Below are positions 1-6,259 of a DNA stretch of 26,656 bases, piece by piece. This DNA comes from CAZCGA01 sp964498075 (GTDB taxonomy: Bacteria; Desulfobacterota; Binatia; HRBIN30), in the NCBI GenBank assembly GCA_964498075.1, contig CAZCGA010000094.1:1-26656 (forward strand), written 5' to 3'. The translations under genes were made by a program, and so were the position numbers. Position 1 is the first letter of the stretch; each line of letters starts with the position of its first letter. Below the pieces are notes generated by a model. That model was given only the letters and a program-made list of their open reading frames with translations, was not told the DNA's origin and ran no database searches.

Positions 1-48
1 TTCCGCTCACCCTGAGCTTGTCGAAGGGTCTGCCTCGCGTTTATCGAC
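1..48 (+). repeat. Right end of a 125-bp inverted-repeat element, cut by the window edge
   Basis: This segment matches the right-hand 48 bases of the full elements at 98-222 and 8915-9039. It contains the inner arm that reads CTGAGCTTGTCGAAG and the outer arm ATCGACA; the last base or two differ from the full copies. The left half lies outside the window. A short hairpin-like flank (CTCT..AGAG) follows. It lies in the same orientation as the two full copies. Short peptides seen in its translation are artefacts of the repeat, not a gene. Confidence 0.8.
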
Positions 49-97
49 ACTCTCGGAAAGAGAAGGGGCGTGTTTCCGGTTCCCCCTCTCTTGCGAG

Positions 98-222
98 ACT
101 GTCGATTTTCTCGCAAACAGTGCTTCGACAAGCTCAGCACGAGCGGTTGGGGATTCAATTTCAAAGAAGAATTCCGCTCACCCTGAGCTTGTCGAAGGGT
201 CTGCCTCGCGTTTATCGACAGT
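98..222 (+). repeat. 125-bp MITE-like inverted-repeat element, copy A
   Basis: The outer ends ACTGTCGAT and ATCGACAGT are perfect inverted repeats. A second perfect 15-bp inverted pair (CTTCGACAAGCTCAG / CTGAGCTTGTCGAAG) lies inside at 123-137 and 183-197. The whole 125 bp is identical, as far as I can read, to 8915-9039. It is flanked by near-identical 10-mers (88-97 and 223-232, 8 of 10 matching). Removing the element and one 10-mer restores a hairpin with 11-bp arms CCCCCTCTCTT and AAGAGAGGGGG. There is no transposase inside, so it would be mobilised in trans if it is mobile. The CTTCGACAAGCTCAG motif is familiar from many bacterial genomes as a dispersed repeat. Confidence 0.85.
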
Positions 223-376
223 CTCTTGCCAAGAGAGGGGGCCAGGGGGTGAGTTCGGCGCACATGGCCGCGGGTTCATTGGTAGGTTCTCGAACCACGC
301 ATTCAGACGCCACGCCACCGATGGTGGCCGCGGGCCTCTTGTCCCCGCAGGCGCGATCCGTTCGGTCATTGCGGGG

Positions 377-424
377 TTGACCGCTGCCGTGCTAAATTAG
401 CTATTGATTAGCTATTAGGGGGTG
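377..424 (+). promoter_or_regulatory. Promoter and candidate operator of the Phd/VapC pair
   Basis: An AT-rich patch in GC-rich surroundings holds a TTGACC (377-382) 17 bases ahead of a weak GCTATT (400-405). Two direct copies of ATTAGCTATT (396-405 and 407-416) sit 11 bp apart, about one helical turn, and GCTAA-A-TTAGC (391-401) is a small palindrome. Tandem or palindromic sites at this position are typical of operators bound by the antitoxin in autoregulated TA operons. A GGGGGTGG stretch (418-425) just upstream of the ATG at 429 is the likely ribosome binding site. Binding is inferred. Confidence 0.5.
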
Positions 425-428
425 GACG

Positions 429-686
429 ATGATCACGGTTACCGCGCTCGAAGCAAAGACTCGCTTCGGAAAATTGCTCGCCCGCGTTGCCCGCGGCGAA
501 GAAGTAATCATCACCCGTCATGAGAAACCGGTCGCGCGACTTGTACCCGAAGGCGGCCGGCCCCTGCATGAGGTGCAACAGGCAGTCGCCGCACTACGCC
601 ACCTTCAGCACCAAATCCACACTCGCACCAAAGGCAAGCTTTCAGATGCCGAGGTCCGTTCGGCCATCGACGAAGGCCGCCTATGA
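429..686 (+). CDS. Phd/YefM-family antitoxin
   Basis: This 85-residue protein starts with MITVTALEAKTRFGKLLARV and continues with GEEVIITRHEKPVARLVP, the classic Phd/YefM (PF02604-type) N-terminal DNA-binding fold. The C-terminal third is charged (HTRTKGKLSDAEVRSAIDEGRL) and would bind and neutralise the toxin. It overlaps the PIN toxin gene by four bases (ATGA), so translation is coupled. It probably represses its own promoter through the tandem motif at 396-416. Family assignment is secure; the specific symbol (phd, yefM, vapB) is not, so none is given. Confidence 0.9.
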   Translation: MITVTALEAKTRFGKLLARVARGEEVIITRHEKPVARLVPEGGRPLHEVQQAVAALRHLQHQIHTRTKGKLSDAEVRSAIDEGRL

Positions 687-1099
687 GCCCGAGCCTTGTT
701 ACAGATGCTTCCATCGGAGTAGCGTGGGTGCACCCGGCCCAAGCGACTCCTCAGACACAGGCGGTGCTTCAAGGGCTCTATGACGGTGCTGTTGTGCACG
801 TGCCGGCCCTCTGGCCACTCGAGGTTGCGAATGCCCTTCTCGTCCTGCAGCGACGCGCCAAACTCACCGACATGGAACGTCTACAAGCGCTGGGCGCCTT
901 ACAGAGCCTTTCGCTCACGGTTGACCATGAAGCGTCGTCGCTTGCCTTCACCAAGCTTTCGAAGCTGGGCGCGGAACATCGACTGAGCGTTTACGACGCG
1001 GCGTACCTCGAGCTCGCGCTGCGTAAGAAACTCCCGCTGGCGTGCAAGGACGGCCCGTTGCGCGAGGCCGCGAAGCGGTGTCGTGTCAAACTGTTCTAG
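683..1099 (+). CDS. vapC: VapC-like PIN-domain ribonuclease toxin
   Basis: The 138-residue product has the PIN acidic quartet in order: D8 (LVTDAS), E47 (WPLEVANAL), D105 (VYDAAYLELA) and D123 (CKDGPL). These residues bind divalent metal for RNA cleavage. The length is normal for VapC toxins. In this family the usual target is tRNA or rRNA; nothing here identifies which. The gene overlaps the Phd-type antitoxin by four bases and is its toxin partner. The 3' end is 24 bases from a 181-bp dispersed repeat. All catalytic acids are present, so the module is probably active. Confidence 0.92.
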   Translation: MSPSLVTDASIGVAWVHPAQATPQTQAVLQGLYDGAVVHVPALWPLEVANALLVLQRRAKLTDMERLQALGALQSLSLTVDHEASSLAFTKLSKLGAEHRLSVYDAAYLELALRKKLPLACKDGPLREAAKRCRVKLF

Positions 1100-1123
1100 C
1101 TTCATGCGAACCCACTCCTCCTC

Positions 1124-1304
1124 AGCCCGGCGGCTGAAGCCGCGGCTACGAAGGGCACCCAAGGCCGCCTGCGCGGCCTCCCCGCATCCCCCCCTACAGA
1201 CGGAACTCATTGTGGCGGCGGCGTTGGGGGAGCCGCCGCAGGGCGGCTTGGGTGCCTTCTGTTGCCGCGAATTCATTCGCCGGGTCAGTCTCAGGTTCAT
1301 GGGC
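1124..1304 (+). repeat. 181-bp imperfect-palindrome repeat, copy 1
   Basis: These 181 bases recur as an apparently identical reverse complement at 8533-8713. The element is an imperfect palindrome: the left arm reads GGCTGAAGCCGCGGCTACGAAGG.. and the right arm folds back on it through matching blocks such as GGCACCCAAG / CTTGGGTGCC. It carries no convincing gene; open frames through it are shadows of the palindrome. It begins 24 bases after the VapC stop. Confidence 0.85.
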
Positions 1305-1712
1305 CGTGTATCGAGGGGCAGCTTGGTGTAATCGCTGCCGCCACCCTCCGTCAACGACTTTGCCGTAGCCCTGCGGCCTGGTCCGTCGCGTCAAAGTCTG
1401 CGCATTGTGCGCGCCGTGGAATGGAATTCCGCGGCTACGGGGTGAAGAAGTCCTCTGAAGAGGACTCAGGGCGTAGCGATTCGCGGAAATGAGTCGTCTT
1501 CAGGCGACTTTGGTACGGCGCCCTGGAAACGTCGCGCTCGGACTTCGACGGGGCCCTGCAGTCAGGTCTGGGCGTCGCTTGTTGTAGCCGCGGGCTTGTC
1601 CCGGCTCTCCAGCCGTTGCCTGCAAGACCGAATCCGTTTGACCGCGCCAGCGCGACTGCACTAGAAGACGGCCTCACAGCGCGCACCACTACCGCTGAGG
1701 GGGCTGAACAGC
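1305..1712. other. Gene-free spacer with short hairpin repeats
   Basis: I see no credible gene here. A piece of the GTATCGAGGGGC repeat (1308-1319), also present in the hairpin at 6741-6851, abuts the 181-bp repeat. Two stem-loops follow: AGTCCTCT-GA-AGAGGACT around 1450-1467 and AGTCGTCTTCAGGCGACT around 1494-1511. Both look like dispersed small palindromic repeats rather than terminators, since no T-run follows. The rest is unremarkable GC-rich sequence. Confidence 0.5.
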
Positions 1713-1976
1713 GTGGGGTCCGAAGAGGCATCCCAGAGTATCGTGTTCACGAAGCAACCGGGGCGCGGCGCGACAAGCACTTTCGTCGGCCGCGAGCCCG
1801 AGCTAGCAGCGCTGCGCGCCGCCCTGGAAGATGCAGTCGGCGGGTGTGGCAGCGTAGTGTTCCTGGGCGGCGAGCCGGGCATTGGGAAGACGCGGACGGC
1901 GGACGAGTTCTCGACCTATGCCGGTGAGCATGGAGCCCAGGTCCTCTGGGGCCTTCCTCGCCTACGTTCACCCTGA
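1713..1976 (+). pseudogene. N-terminal stub of an AAA ATPase signalling protein
   Basis: The frame, opening with GTG, encodes TFVGREPELAALRAALEDAV, then a Walker A loop GGEPGIGKT (residues 52-60) and HGAQVLWG. This is the first about 75 residues of the AAA_16-type ATPase module found in large cyclase or LuxR-type regulators, which normally run to several hundred residues or more and continue with WGRCYEGEG-like sequence. Here similarity stops at VLWG (about 1949), and the DNA turns abruptly into Thr/Pro codons in another frame. No Walker B or later domain is present. It is a truncated remnant; a chimeric junction made by recombination or by assembly error are both possible. Confidence 0.7.
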
Positions 1977-2062
1977 CCAACACTCCGACAGCAACTCGAA
2001 CTCAGACTCCGACGAATACTCCGACAAGCACGTCGACCCTAACGCCAACCCGCACACCGACG

Positions 2063-3571
2063 ATGACCGCGACTCCACGGCCGACGGCGACTTCGACGTC
2101 GACAGCTACAGAGCCTGTCACGGCGACTCCAACGCGAACTGCAACGCCGTCGCTAACGATCACTCCAACGGCGACGCCGACACCAGTCCCGACTCAGACG
2201 CCGCCCGATACTCCGACGCGGACCGCAACGAACACCGCGGCGATCCTTCCATCACCGACACCAACGCTCCCACCGACAGCGCTGCCCACTCAGACTGCGA
2301 CGCTCGCAGAAACGCTGATGAGCACTCCGACCGGATTACCGACGAGCACACCAACCTTGAAGGCGACCGACATCGCGACACTGACGCCGACGGGTTCGCC
2401 CGGCGCCGCTTCACCACCCGCCGCCACCGACACACCGACTCAAATTTCGACGCCGACGCCAACGGCCGAACCTAACACACCGACAGCCTCACCGACGGAC
2501 ATAGCAACCGGCACCGCTGCTCCAACTCCGACCGACACACCGACGGCAACCGCAACGCTTACGGCGACGAGCTCCCCGACCGTTACGCCGACGCAGACCT
2601 ACACCCCGACCGCACCCCCACCCCCGAGCCCGACCGACACGCCTACCGTGACGCCGACGCTGACAGCGATCCCGAGCCCCAGGCCAAGCGCGACCCTCAC
2701 TCGCACGCCACCGCCAACCAACACCGCGACACCGACGTCCACCGCCTCGGCAAGCGTAACCGCCACATCGTCGCCGACGGTTGCCCCGACCTTCACCATT
2801 ACAGCAACCGCTACGCCAACCCAGACTGCGACCAACACGCCAACGCCGGTGCTAACAACAACCGAGACCGCTGAACCAACCGCGACATCTCCTCCGACAA
2901 GCACGCCCACGCGAACGGCAGCACCCACCGAGACACAGACCCCGACCGTGACCGACACGCCCACCGCGACAGCGACTCCGGAACCGTCTCCCACCTTCAC
3001 CGCAACCGCGACTGGAACTCCACCAGCCGCGCCAACACCGAGCCCGACGCCAAGCGCTACGCCGGATGTCACGCCAACCCCGAGCGCCACACCGACACCC
3101 GAACCGCCCGCGCTCTCGTCGGACATCTCGGCCGCCGACACCACGGTCCTTGTGAACGACATCAACCAGCTCCCGGATCACGGAACGATCCAGATCGACG
3201 ACGAGGTGATGAGCTACGACGGGAAGGAGGCCCTGCTCGCCGCCGGGTTGGGAGGAGCAGCTTCTGGCCAGCCAGGGTTGCTGCTGAATGTCGAACGTGG
3301 CCTGAACGGTACCGCGCCGGCCTCGCATCAACACGACACGATTGTCGTCTTGCTTGCCGTCCCAACTCCTAGTCCAACAACCGCCGTCTGCACCGGCGAC
3401 TGCAACGGCACCGACGGCGTCAGCACCGCCGAGCTGCTCACGATCGTGAACATCGCCCTCGGCAACGCGCCCGCCGCCGACTGCCTCCGCGGTGATCCGA
3501 GCTCGGATCGGCAGATCGGCGCGGATGAGATCGTGACCGCGGTGAACAGGGCGCTGGACGAATGCCAGTGA
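2063..3571 (+). CDS. Thr/Pro-rich stalk protein with C-terminal dockerin-like domain (5' end missing)
   Basis: From 2063 the 502-residue frame is almost pure Thr-Pro with Ala/Ser (residues 1-345), an extended, probably glycosylated wall or surface stalk. A folded domain follows at about 350-425 (DTTVLVNDINQLPDHGTIQIDDEVMSYDG...NVERGLNGT...H), of a type seen in secreted and tail-fibre proteins. Last comes a dockerin-like pair at 443-502: CTGDCNGTDGVSTAELL and GDPSSDRQIGADEIV, with paired Cys. The same frame is open back to 1928 and already Thr/Pro-rich from 1961, yet has no start codon or signal peptide there; upstream is the ATPase stub. A secreted protein needs an export signal, so the 5' end has been lost or lies across a frameshift near 1949. 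Expression is doubtful. Confidence 0.7.
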   Translation: MTATPRPTATSTSTATEPVTATPTRTATPSLTITPTATPTPVPTQTPPDTPTRTATNTAAILPSPTPTLPPTALPTQTATLAETLMSTPTGLPTSTPTLKATDIATLTPTGSPGAASPPAATDTPTQISTPTPTAEPNTPTASPTDIATGTAAPTPTDTPTATATLTATSSPTVTPTQTYTPTAPPPPSPTDTPTVTPTLTAIPSPRPSATLTRTPPPTNTATPTSTASASVTATSSPTVAPTFTITATATPTQTATNTPTPVLTTTETAEPTATSPPTSTPTRTAAPTETQTPTVTDTPTATATPEPSPTFTATATGTPPAAPTPSPTPSATPDVTPTPSATPTPEPPALSSDISAADTTVLVNDINQLPDHGTIQIDDEVMSYDGKEALLAAGLGGAASGQPGLLLNVERGLNGTAPASHQHDTIVVLLAVPTPSPTTAVCTGDCNGTDGVSTAELLTIVNIALGNAPAADCLRGDPSSDRQIGADEIVTAVNRALDECQ

Positions 3572-3622
3572 AACAGCAGTCAGCAATCAGCGGTCAGCCT
3601 TCAGCCGGAGACTGACACGCGG
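3431..3622 (+). repeat. Dockerin-tail repeat D1 with its 3' flank
   Basis: This is the coding 3' end of the stalk gene plus 51 bases beyond its stop. The same sequence, whole or partial, recurs at 4322-4402, 5171-5362, 6893-6921 and 7693-7833. D1 and D3 (5171) share not only the coding part but also the flank with the degenerate CAGC..TCAG heptamers (3574-3606) ending in GACACGCGG. D1 is the only copy still attached in frame to a long gene, so it is the likely parent type. Confidence 0.8.
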
Positions 3623-3690
3623 GCGGCCCCCGACTCGTCTGCTCGCGCCGAGAGTTGTCGCCCACCGTGGCGCGCACATATGCAACGGGC

Positions 3691-3702
3691 TAGACTGCAC
3701 CT
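3691..3702 (+). promoter_or_regulatory. -10 box placing the transcript start at the antitoxin ATG
   Basis: TAGACT (3691-3696) lies exactly seven bases before the ATG at 3703, and no Shine-Dalgarno sequence precedes the start. No good -35 box is found at the expected spacing (TGGCGC at 3668). A leaderless transcript is inferred from the spacing alone, in line with similar layouts before 4476, 7951 and 9332. Confidence 0.35.
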
Positions 3703-3948
3703 ATGGCCCACGTCGATGTTCTCGAGGAGTTAGAGAAGCTCAGCACTATGGAACGCCTCATGGTCGCTGAGAAGGCCTTGCAGCTCGTCCGCCAGGAAAT
3801 GGAGCGCGCCGATTCCCGTCTGGCGAGACCGGAGCCGCAGCAGCGCCTCGCGGCGGCAGCCGCCGCCCTGCGGGATGAGTATGCGGCCGGCGGAGAGCTC
3901 ACCATCTTCACGGCGCTGGATCACGAGGACTTCCGTGCGCCGGGGTGA
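3703..3948 (+). CDS. Antitoxin-like protein paired with MazF-type toxin
   Basis: The 81-residue protein is helical and charged (VLEELEKLSTMERLMVAEKALQLVRQEMER) with an Ala-rich middle and a C-terminal ELTIFTALDHEDFRA. That tail resembles the toxin-binding ends of antitoxins encoded just ahead of MazF/PemK genes. The last 14 bases overlap the toxin gene, indicating translational coupling. No DNA-binding fold is obvious, so whether it represses its own promoter is unclear. The role is assigned from position and tail; I do not recognise a named family. Confidence 0.75.
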   Translation: MAHVDVLEELEKLSTMERLMVAEKALQLVRQEMERADSRLARPEPQQRLAAAAAALRDEYAAGGELTIFTALDHEDFRAPG

Positions 3949-4300
3949 AGTGTGGCTCATCAATCTCGATCCGGCTGTTGGCGCTGAGATCAAGAAGACC
4001 CGGCCCGCCGTCATCGTGAGCGACGACGCGATCGGTGCCTTGCCGCTCCGAGTGATCGTCCCACTTACAGAATGGAAGGAGCGCTTCGCGGTGGCACCGT
4101 GGCTGGTCCGGGTTGAACCCGACGCGGAGAACGCTCTCGAAAAGGCATCGGCGGCTGATGCCTTCCAGGTGCGCTCGGTATCGCAGCAGCGATTCGTGCG
4201 GCGGCTGGGAAAACTCTCCGAACTCGTACTGCAGGACATCACGCGAGCGCTTGCTACCGTACTGAACATCGAGCCGACCGGGGTATCGACGCGTCGGTGA
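3935..4300 (+). CDS. mazF: MazF/PemK-like endoribonuclease toxin
   Basis: Starting at the GTG of VRRGEVWLINLDPAVGAEIKKTRPAVIVSDD, the 121-residue product has the MazF signature: RRGEVWL beta strand, the loop with GAEIKKTRPAVIVS, then VIVPLTEW and KASAADAFQVRSVSQQRF. The basic and Thr residues of the KTRP loop form the RNA-cleaving site in this family. An upstream ATG at 3875 would add residues not found in MazF proteins and run far into the antitoxin gene, so 3935 is preferred. It is the toxin of the pair with 3703-3948. A dockerin remnant begins 22 bases after its stop. Confidence 0.9.
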   Translation: MRRGEVWLINLDPAVGAEIKKTRPAVIVSDDAIGALPLRVIVPLTEWKERFAVAPWLVRVEPDAENALEKASAADAFQVRSVSQQRFVRRLGKLSELVLQDITRALATVLNIEPTGVSTRR

Positions 4301-4321
4301 CCGAACCGCTGGCCCTGGCAG

Positions 4322-4402
4322 CCTCACAATAGTGAACATCGCCCTCGGCACCGCGCCCGCCGCCGACTGCCTCAAGGGCGATCCGAACGCGGATCGGCAC
4401 CA
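4322..4402 (+). pseudogene. Dockerin-tail remnant D2
   Basis: Conceptual translation gives LTIVNIALGTAPAADCLKGDPNADRHQ, the middle of the dockerin-like domain. It starts and stops abruptly and has no start codon. It lies between the MazF gene and the HEPN gene. It differs from D1 at several bases (GGCACC for GGCAAC, AAGGGC for CGCGGT), so it is older or from another parent than D3 and D5. Confidence 0.75.
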
Positions 4403-4439
4403 GCGCTGCGACGGTAGTGGCGCGAGCCGGTGCTTTGCC

Positions 4440-4469
4440 TTGCTCGTCACGGCCGGAACGCGATAGAAG
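4440..4469 (+). promoter_or_regulatory. Candidate sigma-70 promoter of the HEPN gene
   Basis: TTGCTC (4440-4445) and TAGAAG (4464-4469) are separated by 18 bases. The expected transcript start falls on the A of the ATG at 4476, which has no Shine-Dalgarno sequence. A leaderless mRNA is therefore likely if this promoter is used. Confidence 0.4.
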
Positions 4470-4475
4470 CGTCTC

Positions 4476-4865
4476 ATGGTGCTGGACCGTGCCCGCGAAG
4501 CCGCTGAGGCGACGGAGGTCTGCCTCGAGAGAAGGCTTTACCACTCTGCCGCGAGCCGCGCCTACTACGCCATGTTCTGGGCCGCCCAGGTTGCGTTGGG
4601 CCACGTGGGAGTGCGGCGCACGGAGTGGAGTCATCCGGCGCTCCAAGCCTCCTTCGTGAGCGAACTGATCAGGCGGCGGAAGCGATATCCGGCCCGCCTT
4701 GGGCAATACTTCAACCGCGCCCTCCAACTCCGACTCGATGCGGACTACCGGCCAAGAGGGGTCAGCCAAAACCAATCCGGTCAGGCCGTTCGGTGGGCGC
4801 GGACGTTCTTGGCGGCGATTCGGCAGGAGTATCCCCGTGGTGCAAGCAGCTCAGAGTCACGCTGA
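4476..4865 (+). CDS. HEPN-domain protein (COG1895/PF05168 type)
   Basis: This 129-residue protein begins VLDRAREAAEATEVCLERRLYHSAASRAYYAMFWAAQVAL, the standard HEPN helix pair with the SRAYYAMF motif. Its C-terminal half has the matching LRLDADYRP...SGQAVRWARTFLAAIRQ helix. HEPN proteins are often RNase toxins or part of nucleotidyltransferase modules. Here no MNT nucleotidyltransferase is present; instead the gene overlaps by 29 bases an unrecognised gene starting at GTG 4837, which I take as its partner. The strict R-X4-6-H RNase motif is not clear. Dockerin remnants flank the pair. Confidence 0.87.
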   Translation: MVLDRAREAAEATEVCLERRLYHSAASRAYYAMFWAAQVALGHVGVRRTEWSHPALQASFVSELIRRRKRYPARLGQYFNRALQLRLDADYRPRGVSQNQSGQAVRWARTFLAAIRQEYPRGASSSESR

Positions 4866-5235
4866 CCATCGCACCCGCTTGGACGCGGCGGTGACCGCCT
4901 TTAGCCTGTTCATTCGCGGGCGCTGCCCGGAAGCACATCTGGAGATCTCCTTTGCTCGCTATGAGGACGAAGACGCACACATCTGGGTGACCGTTCCAAC
5001 GGCGCTGACTCCAGCGCAGCGCGAGGGGCTGGCGAACGCCATGGCGCAGCGCAGCCTCGATGTGCTCCTGGAAGACGGCCTCTGCATCCTCCCTGGTATC
5101 GAGGAACCTGACGAACATCGCCGGGGTGACTCCACGCCGGCCGGAGAGGTGTCAGGCGGAGGGCAACGTCGAGCTGCTGACAGTCGTGAACATCGCCCTC
5201 GGCAACGCGCCCGCCGCCGACTGCCTCAGCGGTGA
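4837..5235 (+). CDS. Unrecognised HEPN-partner protein, copy 1
   Basis: A GTG start at 4837 has an AGGAG ribosome site seven bases upstream (4825-4829), inside the HEPN gene; a second GTG at 4840 is possible. The 132-residue product reads RTRLDAAVTAFSLFIRGRCPEAHLEISFARYEDEDAHIWVTVP, then TPAQREGLANAMAQRSLDVLLEDGLCILPG. It suggests a small alpha/beta fold, possibly the antitoxin or regulator of HEPN, but I do not recognise the family. The last about 25 residues (from SGGGQRRAADS) are read from dockerin DNA in the wrong frame. The natural protein probably ended near residue 90-100 and acquired this tail when the dockerin sequence was joined. Confidence 0.7.
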   Translation: MVQAAQSHADHRTRLDAAVTAFSLFIRGRCPEAHLEISFARYEDEDAHIWVTVPTALTPAQREGLANAMAQRSLDVLLEDGLCILPGIEEPDEHRRGDSTPAGEVSGGGQRRAADSREHRPRQRARRRLPQR

Positions 5236-5311
5236 TCCGAGCTCAGATCGGCAGATCAACGTGGATGAGATCGTGAGCGCGGTGAACAACGCGCTGGGCC
5301 AGTGTCCGTGA
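5165..5311 (+). pseudogene. Dockerin-tail remnant D3
   Basis: Translation gives NVELLTVVNIALGNAPAADCLSGDPSSDRQINVDEIVSAVNNALGQCP and a stop, a nearly whole dockerin-like domain without start, signal or stalk. It is out of frame with the preceding partner gene, which reads into it. The 3' flank to 5362 matches the flank of the stalk gene. Confidence 0.8.
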
Positions 5312-5313
5312 AA

Positions 5314-5362
5314 CAGCAGTCAGCAATCAGCGGTCAGCTTTCAGCCGGAGAGTGACACGCGG
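5314..5362 (+). repeat. Degenerate CAGC/TCAG heptamer repeat, shared 3' flank
   Basis: The run CAGCAGTCAGCAATCAGCGG and the following TCAG units match 3574-3622 with two substitutions. It follows the dockerin stop in both places, so it travelled with the dockerin end. The rest of the gap to 5488 shows no gene; a GAGGAG at 5476-5481 serves the next gene. Confidence 0.7.
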
Positions 5363-5488
5363 CGGAGGATCAGAAAGCGCTGGGCGGGGTCCCTGGCTGC
5401 TTTGCGCACTCAAAGGGATCGGCCACCTTGCCCCATTGTGCGGGGACGACATCCAGAGCTATTCTCGTTTTGCGCGAGGAGTACGTGA

Positions 5489-5800
5489 ATGTCGATCAAA
5501 TGCCAGGCGGTTGTGGAGCATGGGTTGCTGCGCCCAGTGATCGATCTCGGCTTGCCAGATGCCGAACGCGTGATCATCACGGTGGATCGGCTGCCAGCCA
5601 CGATTGGTGAGTTGTCCGTCGCCCGGCAGCGGTTGTCAGGTGCGGGAATCTTTCACCTGGGCTTCGCAGATGCATGCGCGCTCGCCGGCTCCGACGTCAG
5701 CGTCGTCGATCGAGACGAGATCAATCGCCGCCTTCCCCTTGCAATCCGGGGTCGTCCCATGTCTGCGACGGTGATCGAGGAGCGGCGCGAGGGCTGGTAA
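5489..5800 (+). CDS. AF2212-like antitoxin-type protein
   Basis: The first 35 residues (IKCQAVVEHGLLRPVIDLGLPDAERVIITV) match the short beta-rich AF2212-like (DUF104) antitoxin pattern, usually YENGVLRPLEPLDLPEG. The remaining about 65 residues (FADACALAGSDVSVVDRDEINRRLP...SATVIEERREGW) are probably the disordered toxin-binding extension. A GAGGAG site lies seven bases before the ATG. The PIN toxin gene starts one base after its stop, so the two form a TA operon. The protein is longer (103 aa) than many AF2212-like proteins. Confidence 0.75.
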   Translation: MSIKCQAVVEHGLLRPVIDLGLPDAERVIITVDRLPATIGELSVARQRLSGAGIFHLGFADACALAGSDVSVVDRDEINRRLPLAIRGRPMSATVIEERREGW

Positions 5801-5801
5801 C

Positions 5802-6254
5802 GTGGCAGTGTACTTCTTCGACACGAGCGCCCTGGTCAAGCGCTACGTCGCAGAAGTCGGCAGCAGCACCGTGATCGAAATCGTTGCCGACCCGGGTGCC
5901 ACCCTCGTGGTCGCAGATGTCACCAGAGCGGAGTGTGTCTCGGCTTTCAGCCGCCGGTGGCGGGCGGGTGACATGTCCGATGAGGGATACCAAACCCTGA
6001 AGTTGGCCTTTGCCGCGCATCTGCTTCATGACTACCTCGTTGTTCCGCTCGAACCCGCTCACGTCACCGTCGCGTGTGCCCTGATTGAGCGCCACGGGCT
6101 CCGCGCGTACGACGCGATTCAGCTCGCGACCGGGCTTGCCGTCAAGGCGTGGCTCGGGGAAGCGGGAGATGCACTGAGGTTTGTGTCGGCCGACCCGCCA
6201 TTGACCAGGGCTGCGCGTGCCGAGGGGCTCGTGGCGCTCGAGCCGGTACTGTAG
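5802..6254 (+). CDS. vapC: PIN-domain toxin (VapC family)
   Basis: The GTG-started 150-residue protein carries the PIN residues D7 (FFDTSALVKRY), E44 (TRAECVSAF), D104 (RAYDAIQLA) and D131 (FVSADPPL), all in place for a Mg-dependent RNase. It belongs to a subgroup that typically begins YFDTSALVKRY. It follows the AF2212-like gene by one base and precedes the HVO_A0114-type regulator by five bases, making a three-gene unit. The sequence is unlike the VapC at 683-1099 outside the motifs, so the two modules arrived separately. Confidence 0.92.
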   Translation: MAVYFFDTSALVKRYVAEVGSSTVIEIVADPGATLVVADVTRAECVSAFSRRWRAGDMSDEGYQTLKLAFAAHLLHDYLVVPLEPAHVTVACALIERHGLRAYDAIQLATGLAVKAWLGEAGDALRFVSADPPLTRAARAEGLVALEPVL

Positions 6255-6259
6255 AGGGA

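Larger units (their letters stand above)
4802..5311 (+). repeat. Duplicated block: HEPN tail, partner gene and dockerin remnant (copy 1)
   Basis: From GACGTTCTTGG at 4802 to the stop at 5311 this block recurs at 7351-7833. The copies are near-identical except for a 27-bp in-frame deletion in copy 2 (after CGCACCCGCTTG) and scattered substitutions. Copy 1 is 510 bp and copy 2 is 483 bp, the difference being exactly that deletion. The breakpoint cuts the HEPN gene, which is complete only here, so this copy is closer to the source. Confidence 0.85.

Noticed and set aside
18..380. Open frames over the repeats at the window start on both strands
   Set aside because: They run through the 125-bp inverted-repeat element and the hairpin around it. 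The peptides (SKGLPRVYR, RQAQHERLG) are translated repeat and occur again at 8823-9170.
899..1394. Minus and plus open frames across 899-1394
   Set aside because: They overlap the VapC gene or the 181-bp palindrome, are Arg/Ala-rich without domain motifs, and reappear at the second repeat copy at 8533.
1961..3110. Thr/Pro tract considered as a CRISPR-like or minisatellite array
   Set aside because: There is no fixed-length repeat and spacer pattern. Periodicity comes from degenerate ACN-CCN codons kept in one frame.
2599..3165. Gly/Val-rich minus-strand frame opposite the stalk gene
   Set aside because: It is the mechanical complement of Thr-Pro codons, with no start signal and no folded domain.
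4699..4836. ATG 4699 as start of the HEPN-partner gene
   Set aside because: It would lie deep in the HEPN gene, without a ribosome site, and the second copy of the block does not include that region.
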